Source: Tritrichomonas musculus
Taxonomy: Eukaryota; Parabasalia; Tritrichomonadida; Tritrichomonadidae
Length of the DNA stretch: 64,000 bases
Direction: 5' to 3'
Assembly (NCBI GenBank): GCA_039105265.1
Contig: JAPFFF010000003.1
Location: 7,378,001 to 7,442,000 of the forward strand
The notes under the pieces were generated by a model that was not told the origin of the DNA, did no database searches, and saw only the letters and a list, made by a program, of their open reading frames with translations. Made by a program: the position numbers and the translations under genes. Below are positions 40,401 through 49,700 of the stretch, in pieces; positions within the stretch are counted from its first letter, which is position 1; each line of letters starts with the position of its first letter.

Positions 40401-41481
40401 TCGAGTCAAGCGTCGAGAAGATGACATCTGATTCTCTGATGATTTCTTCTTCAAGCCTGTCTCTCAAATGTTTCATCTCAATCGTGTCTTTCTCTGTTTG
40501 ATTGTACTTCTCATGAAGTTCTTTGAATCGGCGACCGTCTGATGAATTCTTGTGTAGGCTGAGATATAATGTCATCAATTTTTGCTCTTTCGTGAGTCCT
40601 TCCTCTGTCTGGAAATCTCTTGCTGAAGCGGCAGGCCAACAAACTTTGAAGCCTGCCTTTTGAACCATGTCACCAACAATCTCAAGCAAGCTGTTGATCG
40701 AGACATTCGTCGTTCCACAAATCAAGACTTTCTTTCCTCGAGAATTTCTCAGTGCTTGAATCGCAATCGCGCCAATCGTGTGTGTCTTCCCTGTCCCTGG
40801 GGGACCCTGGATCAGTGAGAATGCATTCGAGACTGACATCGAGACTGCCTTCGCCTGTGATGCATTCAATCTGTATCCTTCTGGTAAGTCGATCGTCATT
40901 CTTGGAATTCGTTGGTTAGTCGGATAAATACCACAGAGCATATCTTTCAATTCTTTCTTCAGATTTTTCAGTTTATTGATCGCATTCATCTTCCTCTTGT
41001 AGACGATGTCGTTCGGGAGAAACTTGATTGAACATTTGTGACGCGCTGAGTCTTCTTCCCAGTCAAGTTCAAAAACCGCTGTCAACTCACCTTCTCGGAT
41101 CTTCATAACTGTCCCTTCAATCGGTTCTTTATCGCTGTCTAAAATATCAACTCGAATCTTGTCTGAAACGTTGACGAATGTTGGATCACTGACGATGAGG
41201 TACTCAGGCGGAATCAAGTTTTTTGGGAGAGGAAGAGTCGTCGTCCATATCCTCGTCTCTTTCTTCTCTTTCTTCTCTTTCTTCTCTTTCTTCTCTTTCT
41301 TCTCTTTTGCAATCGTATTTGAACGAAGAATAAAACATAAATCAATACTTGTGATTCCTGTCTTCTGTTTCTCTTCTGTTTCTAAATCATATTCTAATTG
41401 GATAAGTTCTCTTTGTTTTGATATGTATTGTTTCATAGTTAGAGTGTTTTCTTTTTTATTTAAAATATTATTTCTTTGCAT
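37411..41481 (-). CDS. UPF1/IGHMBP2-like SF1 helicase fused to a DEDD-type exonuclease-like domain, copy 1
   Basis: 1,356 residues from the ATG at 41481, which follows a TCATTT box. An N-terminal beta-barrel-like region (about 80-180) contains a KEKK tract. The helicase core follows: Walker A GPPGTGKT near 227, DEAT box near 379, GDQQQLGPQ near 404, QYRMHP near 447, STIDSFQGSQKDYIIICTTR near 557 and NVAITRAR near 589. This is the UPF1/SMUBP2 class, which unwinds RNA or DNA 5' to 3'. From about 700 to 930 a second domain looks like an RNase D/EXD2-type 3'-5' exonuclease: AYDAES near 717 (DxE), ITFDFTYDFDKL near 795, IIDIQLSKL, and EYSAGDIFYTAVACVD near 913. The tail is disordered, with three WxN(L/F) motifs and a proline run. 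RNA decay is the likely role. The exonuclease call is by motif and needs a structure search. Confidence 0.85.
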   Translation of the reverse strand: MQRNNILNKKENTLTMKQYISKQRELIQLEYDLETEEKQKTGITSIDLCFILRSNTIAKEKKEKKEKKEKKEKKETRIWTTTLPLPKNLIPPEYLIVSDPTFVNVSDKIRVDILDSDKEPIEGTVMKIREGELTAVFELDWEEDSARHKCSIKFLPNDIVYKRKMNAINKLKNLKKELKDMLCGIYPTNQRIPRMTIDLPEGYRLNASQAKAVSMSVSNAFSLIQGPPGTGKTHTIGAIAIQALRNSRGKKVLICGTTNVSINSLLEIVGDMVQKAGFKVCWPAASARDFQTEEGLTKEQKLMTLYLSLHKNSSDGRRFKELHEKYNQTEKDTIEMKHLRDRLEEEIIRESDVIFSTLDSSGKKSISQNIGQISTLIVDEATLSVESSMIIPLSLCPDRFVLVGDQQQLGPQPSFKELDNKGFYCSMFERIIEEKSCLKNSVMLNTQYRMHPDISCFPNNLFYDNELIDGVRPEERMISTKFIFQKHLNFINFNHAEEQNGTSYINQEEIKEVLKCVNSLIESGVEPSEIGVISAYGAQTHLISESFKMNCLQVKVSTIDSFQGSQKDYIIICTTRNGNNLGFLNDRRRMNVAITRARCMVMIFGNAVTLSKSHYWNSLIQYTREKDSYYERLPIKMNKKRIVISKQTDDFVRQMVSEFKEEWNEAGYNLNEIQSEISNDKVHILWPDEPKDVIFLKEWVQRRIDILEDNKNDYHVSLAYDAESVCMQFGDIFDKTFDYYNYNENENENEIPKIKTNEAIIISFYKHKGDDYSIDPTLVNIMKPLLENQKITLITFDFTYDFDKLYKFDINIKTNRIIDIQLSKLPEENGMNENKDFICSTGWRSIGDFILQAKEDNNDANANLIYRAKASVKQGKKKFPHEENNFLIKHFNYPSICQFTRLFLEYSAGDIFYTAVACVDILARCQLEEVKERSTNKYKSYEEYRSKYGFVQYVRQAYYVRESFTSAIQAQFSKENKTYQILSYHKKLESFVTLLEECPDLLKTVIPSFTDEDASNIRQRYEDILDIMKNPDNIHIGNIKDKSILSHVQGIQKKPAFVLVMKEEIDEAKEELQEENEKTRMKEKKEEEAIKEITGGKNLFKAKTNNSAWTNLDLSKTNKSTSNNQISISNEESRKKIGKQTASVWSNLKISQSNKTIDDTKSFTSQQTISKNKTDKTFKAQNNNKSSNPGQRTKARNTNNYQPVNDYSHHNQVKPNTNTNSNTKRSIPQKYKPNNTKYTHHNQKESSFEVKKQENKSISIHLEDEEIQEESKLIKKPVSSAWNNFTKLHKDETTNNNNKSFHHYSQVNVNANANVKAVTVPPPPSSSKSKKSVHNQNHEIISQILIETSEEKSILC

Positions 41482-42094
41482 TAAATAAAAATGATCTGTT
41501 TATTTGTACATGATTTTTTTGACTTTAAATTTTCAAACAAAAAAATTGAATCAAAATTTATTTGACTTTAAATTTTTTCTCTCAATTTTTATAGTCAAAA
41601 AAATTTGAAATTATGACGATCAATATTGACCTTGAAAAGGTGTTTCCAAAAATTTATAAATTTATTGGTATCTTTTGTTTCTTGAAAATGATAATATTTT
41701 AAAACATATAAAAAATCAAATGAAATAAAAATTTAATATCATTTAAAATAAAAATTATATTGTTCAATAGTCTTTTTTTGAAGATAATATCTTTAACGAA
41801 TATACAATTCACTTTAAGTATCGTTGTAAAATACATGAATCATAGTTGATATGCATAAATAAGTTAATAAAAGCGACAAATGTCATATATAATGATTTGA
41901 AGAAAATCATAAAAAGTAATTTTCATGAATGAATCGAAATTGAGGATTTATAAACAGATTTTAGAAACAAAATAGTATAAATATCGAATAAATGTTTTAG
42001 TTTATCATACTATAAAAGAATAATAAGAGAAAAGAAATAAAAAATCTATTTAATCATCCGATTTTATTTATAAAACATCTATATATCGTTGTTT
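41482..42094. other. Helicase array spacer 1
   Basis: Non-coding, about 610 bases, nearly identical to the spacer at 46166-46778. Just upstream of the gene lies an inverted pair: TTTGACTTTAAATTTT on one side and AGTCAAAAAAATTTGAAA on the other (41520-41615). No gene. Confidence 0.6.
41489..41494 (-). promoter_or_regulatory. Initiator-like TCATTT, helicase copy 1
   Basis: The box is on the minus strand, about 11 nt before the ATG at 41481. It is conserved in the other copies (46173-46178 and 50845-50850). Confidence 0.55.
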
Positions 42095-45000
42095 TTAACA
42101 AAGAATGCTTTTCTCTTCTGATGTTTCTATCAATATTTGTGAAATTATTTCATGATTTTGATTATGAACAGATTTCTTGGATTTTGATGATGAAGGAGGA
42201 GGAGGAACTGTGACTGCTTGTGCATTTACATTTGCATTTACATTTACCTGTGAATAATGATGGAATGATTTATTATTATTATTCGTTGTTTCATCTTTAT
42301 GTAACTTCGTAAAATTATTCCATGCAGAACTGACTGGTTTCTTAATTAATTTCGATTCTTCTTGTATTTCTTCATCTTCAAGATGAATGATGATCGATTT
42401 GTTTTCTTGTTTCTTAACCTCAAATGACGATTCTTTTTGATTGTGATGTGTATATTTTGTATTGTTTGGCTTATATTTTTGAGGAATGCTTCTTTTTGTG
42501 TTTGAATTTGTGTTTGTGTTTGGTTTCACTTGATTATGATGTGAATAATCATTCACTGGTTGATAATTGTTTGCATTTCTTGCTTTGGTTCTTTGTATCG
42601 TATTTGATGATTTGTTGTTATTTTGAGCTTTGAATGTTTTATCTGTTTTATTTTTAGATGTTTTTTGTTGAGAAGTGAATGATTTCGTATCATCAATTGT
42701 TTTATTCGATTGTGATATTTTGAGATTTGACCAAACTGATGCTGTTTGTTTTCCTACTTTCTTTCGAGATTCTTCATTTGAAATAGAAATTTGATTATTT
42801 GAAGTTGATTTGTTTGTTTTTGATAAATCAAGATTTGTCCATGCTGAATTGTTTGTTTTCGTTTTGAATAAATTCTTTCCTCCAGTGATTTCTTTGATGG
42901 CTTCTTCCTCTTTCTTTTCTTTCATTCGTGTCTTTTCGTTTTCTTCTTGAAGTTCTTCTTTCGCTTCATCAATTTCTTCCTTCATTACAAGAACAAATGC
43001 TGGTTTCTTTTGAATTCCTTGAACATGTGATAAGATTGATTTGTCTTTGATATTTCCTATGTGAATGTTATCTGGATTTTTCATGATATCAAGAATGTCT
43101 TCATATCTTTGTCGAATGTTTGAAGCATCTTCATCTGTGAAAGAAGGAATTACAGTTTTGAGTAAATCAGGACATTCTTCAAGTAAAGTTACAAATGATT
43201 TGAGCTTCTTATGGTAACTGAGGATTTGATAAGTTTTGTTCTCTTTCGAAAATTGTGCTTGTATTGCAGATGTGAAAGATTCACGAACATAATAAGCTTG
43301 ACGAACATACTGGACAAATCCATATTTCGATCGATATTCTTCATATGATTTATATTTATTTGCTGATCTTTCTTTGACTTCTTCAAGTTGACAACGAGCG
43401 AGAATATCAACACAAGCGACAGCTGTATAGAAGATGTCACCAGCTGAATATTCCAAGAATAATCTTGTGAACTGACAAATTGAAGGATAATTGAAATGTT
43501 TGATTAAGAAATTATTTTCTTCATGAGGGAATTTTTTCTTGCCTTGCTTGACACTCGCTTTCGCTCGATAAATGAGATTAGCATTAGCATCGTTATTGTC
43601 TTCTTTAGCTTGTAATATGAAATCTCCAATCGATCGCCATCCTGTCGAACAAATAAAATCTTTGTTTTCATTCATTCCATTCTCTTCTGGAAGTTTCGAA
43701 AGTTGAATATCAATGATTCGATTCGTTTTAATATTGATATCGAATTTGTATAATTTATCAAAATCATAAGTGAAATCGAATGTGATCAAAGTTATTTTTT
43801 GATTCTCGAGAAGAGGTTTCATTATGTTGACAAGAGTTGGATCAATAGAATAATCATCACCTTTGTGTTTGTAGAATGAAATAATAATTGCTTCATTCGT
43901 TTTAATCTTTGGAATTTCATTCTCATTCTCATTCTCATTATAGTTGTAATAATCAAATGTTTTATCAAAGATATCACCAAATTGCATACAAACACTTTCC
44001 GCATCATATGCAAGACTGACATGATAATCATTCTCATTATCTTCAAGAATATCAATCCTTCGTTGAACCCATTCTTTTAAGAAAATAACATCTTTTGGTT
44101 CATCTGGCCAGAGAATATGAACTTTGTCGTTTGATATTTCTGATTGAATTTCATTCAAGTTGTATCCTGCTTCATTCCATTCTTCTTTGAATTCTGAAAC
44201 CATCTGGCGAACAAAGTCATCTGTTTGTTTTGAGATCACAATTCTCTTCTTGTTCATTTTGATTGGAAGACGTTCATAATATGAATCTTTTTCTCTCGTG
44301 TATTGAATGAGTGAATTCCAATAATGTGATTTAGAAAGTGTAACTGCATTCCCAAAGATCATAACCATGCATCTTGCACGTGTGATCGCAACATTCATTC
44401 GACGTCGATCATTCAGGAATCCAAGATTGTTCCCATTCCTTGTCGTGCATATGATGATATAATCTTTTTGACTTCCTTGGAATGAATCGATCGTACTCAC
44501 TTTGACTTGAAGACAATTCATTTTAAAACTCTCTGAGATCAGATGTGTTTGAGCTCCATAAGCAGAAATAACACCAATCTCTGAAGGTTCAACTCCACTC
44601 TCGATCAATGAATTAACACATTTCAAAACTTCTTTTATTTCTTCTTGATTGATATATGATGTCCCATTTTGTTCTTCGGCATGATTAAAGTTGATAAAAT
44701 TCAGATGTTTCTGGAATATGAATTTCGTTGAAATCATTCTCTCTTCTGGTCGAACTCCATCAATCAGCTCATTATCATAGAAAAGATTATTTGGGAAACA
44801 TGAAATATCTGGATGCATTCTATATTGTGTGTTCAACATGACTGAATTCTTGAGACATGATTTCTCTTCGATGATTCGTTCAAACATGCTGCAATAGAAT
44901 CCTTTATTATCGAGTTCTTTGAAAGAAGGTTGTGGTCCAAGCTGTTGTTGATCTCCAACGAGAACAAAACGATCAGGACAAAGCGACAAAGGGATGATCA

Positions 45001-46165
45001 TTGAAGATTCAACTGAGAGTGTTGCTTCATCGACAATTAATGTGCTGATCTGTCCAATGTTTTGTGAAATCGATTTCTTGCCACTCGAGTCAAGCGTCGA
45101 GAAGATGACATCTGATTCTCTGATGATTTCTTCTTCAAGCCTGTCTCTCAAATGTTTCATCTCAATCGTGTCTTTCTCTGTTTGATTGTACTTCTCATGA
45201 AGTTCTTTGAATCGGCGACCGTCTGATGAATTCTTGTGTAGGCTGAGATATAATGTCATCAATTTTTGCTCTTTCGTGAGTCCTTCCTCTGTCTGGAAAT
45301 CTCTTGCTGAAGCGGCAGGCCAACAAACTTTGAAGCCTGCCTTTTGAACCATGTCACCAACAATCTCAAGCAAGCTGTTGATCGAGACATTCGTCGTTCC
45401 ACAAATCAAGACTTTCTTTCCTCGAGAATTTCTCAGTGCTTGAATCGCAATCGCGCCAATCGTGTGTGTCTTCCCTGTCCCTGGGGGACCCTGGATCAGT
45501 GAGAATGCATTCGAGACTGACATCGAGACTGCCTTCGCCTGTGATGCATTCAATCTGTATCCTTCTGGTAAGTCGATCGTCATTCTTGGAATTCGTTGGT
45601 TAGTCGGATAAATACCACAGAGCATATCTTTCAATTCTTTCTTCAGATTTTTCAGTTTATTGATCGCATTCATCTTCCTCTTGTAGACGATGTCGTTCGG
45701 GAGAAACTTGATTGAACATTTGTGACGCGCTGAGTCTTCTTCCCAGTCAAGTTCAAAAACCGCTGTCAACTCACCTTCTCGGATCTTCATAACTGTCCCT
45801 TCAATCGGTTCTTTATCGCTGTCTAAAATATCAACTCGAATCTTGTCTGAAACGTTGACGAATGTTGGATCACTGACGATGAGGTACTCAGGCGGAATCA
45901 AGTTTTTTGGGAGAGGAAGAGTCGTCGTCCATATCCTCGTCTCTTTCTTCTCTTTCTTCTCTTTCTTCTCTTTCTTCTCTTTCTTCTCTTTTGCAATCGT
46001 ATTTGAACGAAGAATAAAACATAAATCAATACTTGTGATTCCTGTCTTCTGTTTCTCTTCTGTTTCTAAATCATATTCTAATTGGATAAGTTCTCTTTGT
46101 TTTGATATGTATTGTTTCATAGTTAGAGTGTTTTCTTTTTTATTTAAAATATTATTTCTTTGCAT
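42095..46165 (-). CDS. Helicase-exonuclease fusion, copy 2
   Basis: 1,356 residues with the same domains as copy 1. Differences are mostly in the disordered tail (for example NLFKAK becomes NLFKTK, and SNPGQR becomes SNTIQR). A few lie in the exonuclease-like region (NKNDYHV becomes NENDYHV; KERSTNKY becomes KERSANKY; KKLESF becomes KKLKSF). All helicase motifs and the acidic positions of the exonuclease-like domain are kept, so it should be active. The ATG at 46165 has the same initiator box and leader as copy 1. Confidence 0.85.
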   Translation of the reverse strand: MQRNNILNKKENTLTMKQYISKQRELIQLEYDLETEEKQKTGITSIDLCFILRSNTIAKEKKEKKEKKEKKEKKETRIWTTTLPLPKNLIPPEYLIVSDPTFVNVSDKIRVDILDSDKEPIEGTVMKIREGELTAVFELDWEEDSARHKCSIKFLPNDIVYKRKMNAINKLKNLKKELKDMLCGIYPTNQRIPRMTIDLPEGYRLNASQAKAVSMSVSNAFSLIQGPPGTGKTHTIGAIAIQALRNSRGKKVLICGTTNVSINSLLEIVGDMVQKAGFKVCWPAASARDFQTEEGLTKEQKLMTLYLSLHKNSSDGRRFKELHEKYNQTEKDTIEMKHLRDRLEEEIIRESDVIFSTLDSSGKKSISQNIGQISTLIVDEATLSVESSMIIPLSLCPDRFVLVGDQQQLGPQPSFKELDNKGFYCSMFERIIEEKSCLKNSVMLNTQYRMHPDISCFPNNLFYDNELIDGVRPEERMISTKFIFQKHLNFINFNHAEEQNGTSYINQEEIKEVLKCVNSLIESGVEPSEIGVISAYGAQTHLISESFKMNCLQVKVSTIDSFQGSQKDYIIICTTRNGNNLGFLNDRRRMNVAITRARCMVMIFGNAVTLSKSHYWNSLIQYTREKDSYYERLPIKMNKKRIVISKQTDDFVRQMVSEFKEEWNEAGYNLNEIQSEISNDKVHILWPDEPKDVIFLKEWVQRRIDILEDNENDYHVSLAYDAESVCMQFGDIFDKTFDYYNYNENENENEIPKIKTNEAIIISFYKHKGDDYSIDPTLVNIMKPLLENQKITLITFDFTYDFDKLYKFDINIKTNRIIDIQLSKLPEENGMNENKDFICSTGWRSIGDFILQAKEDNNDANANLIYRAKASVKQGKKKFPHEENNFLIKHFNYPSICQFTRLFLEYSAGDIFYTAVACVDILARCQLEEVKERSANKYKSYEEYRSKYGFVQYVRQAYYVRESFTSAIQAQFSKENKTYQILSYHKKLKSFVTLLEECPDLLKTVIPSFTDEDASNIRQRYEDILDIMKNPDNIHIGNIKDKSILSHVQGIQKKPAFVLVMKEEIDEAKEELQEENEKTRMKEKKEEEAIKEITGGKNLFKTKTNNSAWTNLDLSKTNKSTSNNQISISNEESRKKVGKQTASVWSNLKISQSNKTIDDTKSFTSQQKTSKNKTDKTFKAQNNNKSSNTIQRTKARNANNYQPVNDYSHHNQVKPNTNTNSNTKRSIPQKYKPNNTKYTHHNQKESSFEVKKQENKSIIIHLEDEEIQEESKLIKKPVSSAWNNFTKLHKDETTNNNNKSFHHYSQVNVNANVNAQAVTVPPPPSSSKSKKSVHNQNHEIISQILIETSEEKSILC

Positions 46166-46778
46166 TAAATAAAAATGATCTGTTTATTTGTACATGATTT
46201 TTTTGACTTTAAATTTTCAAACAAAAAAATTGAATCAAAATTTATTTGACTTTAAATTTTTTCTCTCAATTTTTATAGTCAAAAAAATTTGAAATTATGA
46301 CGATCAATATTGACCTTGAAAAGGTGTTTCCAAAAATTTATAAATTTATTGGTATCTTTTGTTTCTTGAAAATGATAATATTTTAAAACATATAAAAAAT
46401 CAAATGAAATAAAAATTTAATATCATTTAAAATAAAAATTATATTGTTCAATAGTCTTTTTTTGAAGATAATATCTTTAACGAATATACAATTCACTTTA
46501 AGTATCGTTGTAAAATACATGAATCATAGTTGATATGCATAAATAAGTTAATAAAAGCGACAAATGTCATATATAATGATTTGAAGAAAATCATAAAAAG
46601 TAATTTTCATGAATGAATCGAAATTGAGGATTTATAAACAGATTTTAGAAACAAAATAGTATAAATATCGAATAAATGTTTAAAATATTTAATACTATAA
46701 AAGAATAATAAGAGAAAAGAAAAAAAAATCTATTTAATCATCCGATTTTATTTATAAAACATCTATATATCATTGTTT
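46166..46778. other. Helicase array spacer 2
   Basis: Near-identical to spacer 1. The initiator-like TCATTT lies at 46173-46178 on the minus strand. No gene. Confidence 0.6.
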
Positions 46779-49700
46779 TTAACAAAGAATGCTTTTCTCT
46801 TCTGATGTTTCTATCAATATTTGTGAAATTATTTCATGATTTTGATTATGAACAGATTTCTTGGATTTTGATGATGAAGGAGGAGGAGGAACTGTGACTG
46901 CTTTTACATTTGCATTTACATTTACATTTAACTGTGAATAATGATGGAATGATTTATTATTATTATTCGTTGTTTCATCTTTATGTAACTTCGTAAAATT
47001 ATTCCATGCAGAACTGACTGGTTTCTTAATTAATTTCGATTCTTCTTGTATTTCTTCATCTTCAAGATGAATGATGATCGATTTGTTTTCTTGTTTCTTA
47101 ACCTCAAATGACGATTCTTTTTTGTGAGGTGTATATTTTGTATTGTTTGGCTTATATTTTTGAGGAATGCTTCTTTTTGTGTTTGAATTTGTGTTTGTGT
47201 TTGGTTTCACTTGATTATGATGTGTATTATCATTCACTGGTTGATAATTTTTAGAATTTCTTGCTTTGGTTCTTTGTATCGTATTTGATGATTTGTTGTT
47301 ATTTTGAGCTTTGAATGTTTTATCTGTTTTATTTTTAGATGTTTTTTGTTGAGAAGTGAATGATTTCGTATCATCAATTGTTTTATTCGATTGTGATATT
47401 TTGAGATTTGACCAAACTGATGCTGTTTGTTTTCCTACTTTCTTTCGAGATTCTTCATTTGAAATCGAAATTTGATTATTTGAAGTTGATTTGTTTGTTT
47501 TTGATAAATCAAGATTCGTCCATGCTGAATTGTTTGTTTTCATTTTGAACAAATTCTTTCCTCCAGTGATTTCTTTGATGGCTTCTTCCTCTTTCTTTTC
47601 TTTCATTCGTGTCTTTTCGTTTTCTTCTTGAAGTTCTTCTTTCGCTTCATCAATTTCTTCCTTCATTACAAGAACAAATGCTGGTTTCTTTTGAATTCCT
47701 TGAACATGTGATAAGATTGATTTGTCTTTGATATTTCCTATGTGAATGTTATCTGGATTTTTCATGATATCAAGAATGTCTTCATATCTTTGTCGAATGT
47801 TTGAAGCATCTTCATCTGTGAAAGAAGGAATTACAGTTTTGAGTAAATCAGGACATTCTTCAAGTAAAGTTACAAATGATTTGAGCTTCTTATGGTAACT
47901 GAGGATTTGATAAGTTTTGTTCTCTTTCGAAAATTGTGCTTGTATTGCAGATGTGAAAGATTCACGAACATAATAAGCTTGACGAACATACTGGACAAAT
48001 CCATATTTCGATCGATATTCTTCATATGATTTATATTTATTTGCTGATCTTTCTTTGACTTCTTCAAGTTGACAACGAGCGAGAATATCAACACAAGCGA
48101 CAGCTGTATAGAAGATGTCACCAGCTGAATATTCCAAGAATAATCTTGTGAACTGACAAATTGAAGGATAATTGAAATGTTTGATTAAGAAATTATTTTC
48201 TTCATGAGGGAATTTTTTCTTCCCTTGCTTGACACTCGCTTTCGCTCGATAAATGAGATTAGCATTAGCATCGTTATTGTCTTCTTTAGCTTGTAATATG
48301 AAATCTCCAATCGATCGCCATCCTGTCGAACAAATAAAATCTTTGTTTTCATTCATTCCATTCTCTTCTGGAAGTTTCGAAAGTTGAATATCAATGATTC
48401 GATTCGTTTTAATATTGATATCGAATTTGTATAATTTATCAAAATCATAAGTGAAATCGAATGTGATCAAAGTTATTTTTTGATTCTCGAGAAGAGGTTT
48501 CATTATGTTGACAAGAGTTGGATCAATAGAATAATCATCGACTTTGTGTTTGTAGAATGAAATAATAATTGCTTCATTCGTTTTAATCTTTGGAATTTCA
48601 TTCTCATTCTCATTCTCATTATAGTTGTAATAATCAAATGTTTTATCAAAGATATCACCAAATTGCATACAAACACTTTCCGCATCATATGCAAGACTGA
48701 CATGATAATCATTCTTATTATCTTCAAGAATATCAATCCTTCGTTGAACCCATTCTTTTAAGAAAATAACATCTTTTGGTTCATCTGGCCAGAGAATATG
48801 AACTTTGTCGTTTGATATTTCTGATTGAATTTCATTCAAGTTGTATCCTGCTTCATTCCATTCTTCTTTGAATTCTGAAACCATCTGGCGAACAAAGTCA
48901 TCTGTTTGTTTTGAGATCACAATTCTCTTCTTGTTCATTTTGATTGGAAGACGTTCATAATATGAATCTTTTTCTCTCGTGTATTGAATGAGTGAATTCC
49001 AATAATGTGATTTAGAAAGTGTAACTGCATTCCCAAAGATCATAACCATGCATCTTGCACGTGTGATCGCAACATTCATTCGACGTCGATCATTCAGGAA
49101 TCCAAGATTGTTCCCATTCCTTGTCGTGCATATGATGATATAATCTTTTTGACTTCCTTGGAATGAATCGATCGTACTCACTTTGACTTGGAGACAATTC
49201 ATTTTAAAACTCTCTGAGATCAGATGTGTTTGAGCTCCATAAGCAGAAATAACACCAATCTCTGAAGGTTCAACTCCACTCTCGATCAATGAATTAACAC
49301 ATTTCAAAACTTCTTTTATTTCTTCTTGATTGATATATGATGTCCCATTTTGTTCTTCGGCATGATTAAAGTTGATAAAATTCAGATGTTTCTGGAATAT
49401 GAATTTCGTTGAAATCATTCTCTCTTCTGGTCGAACTCCATCAATCAGCTCATTATCATAGAAAAGATTATTTGGGAAACATGAAATATCTGGATGCATT
49501 CTATATTGTGTGTTCAACATGACTGAATTCTTGAGACATGATTTCTCTTCGATGATTCGTTCAAACATGCTGCAATAGAATCCTTTATTATCGAGTTCTT
49601 TGAAAGAAGGTTGTGGTCCAAGCTGTTGTTGATCTCCAACGAGAACAAAACGATCAGGACAAAGCGACAAAGGGATGATCATTGAAGATTCAACTGAGAG

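Noticed and set aside
40310-40501. Short plus-strand frames inside the helicase genes (and 41159-41488 with copies)
   Set aside because: They are antisense shadows reproduced in each tandem copy and lie wholly inside the helicase reading.
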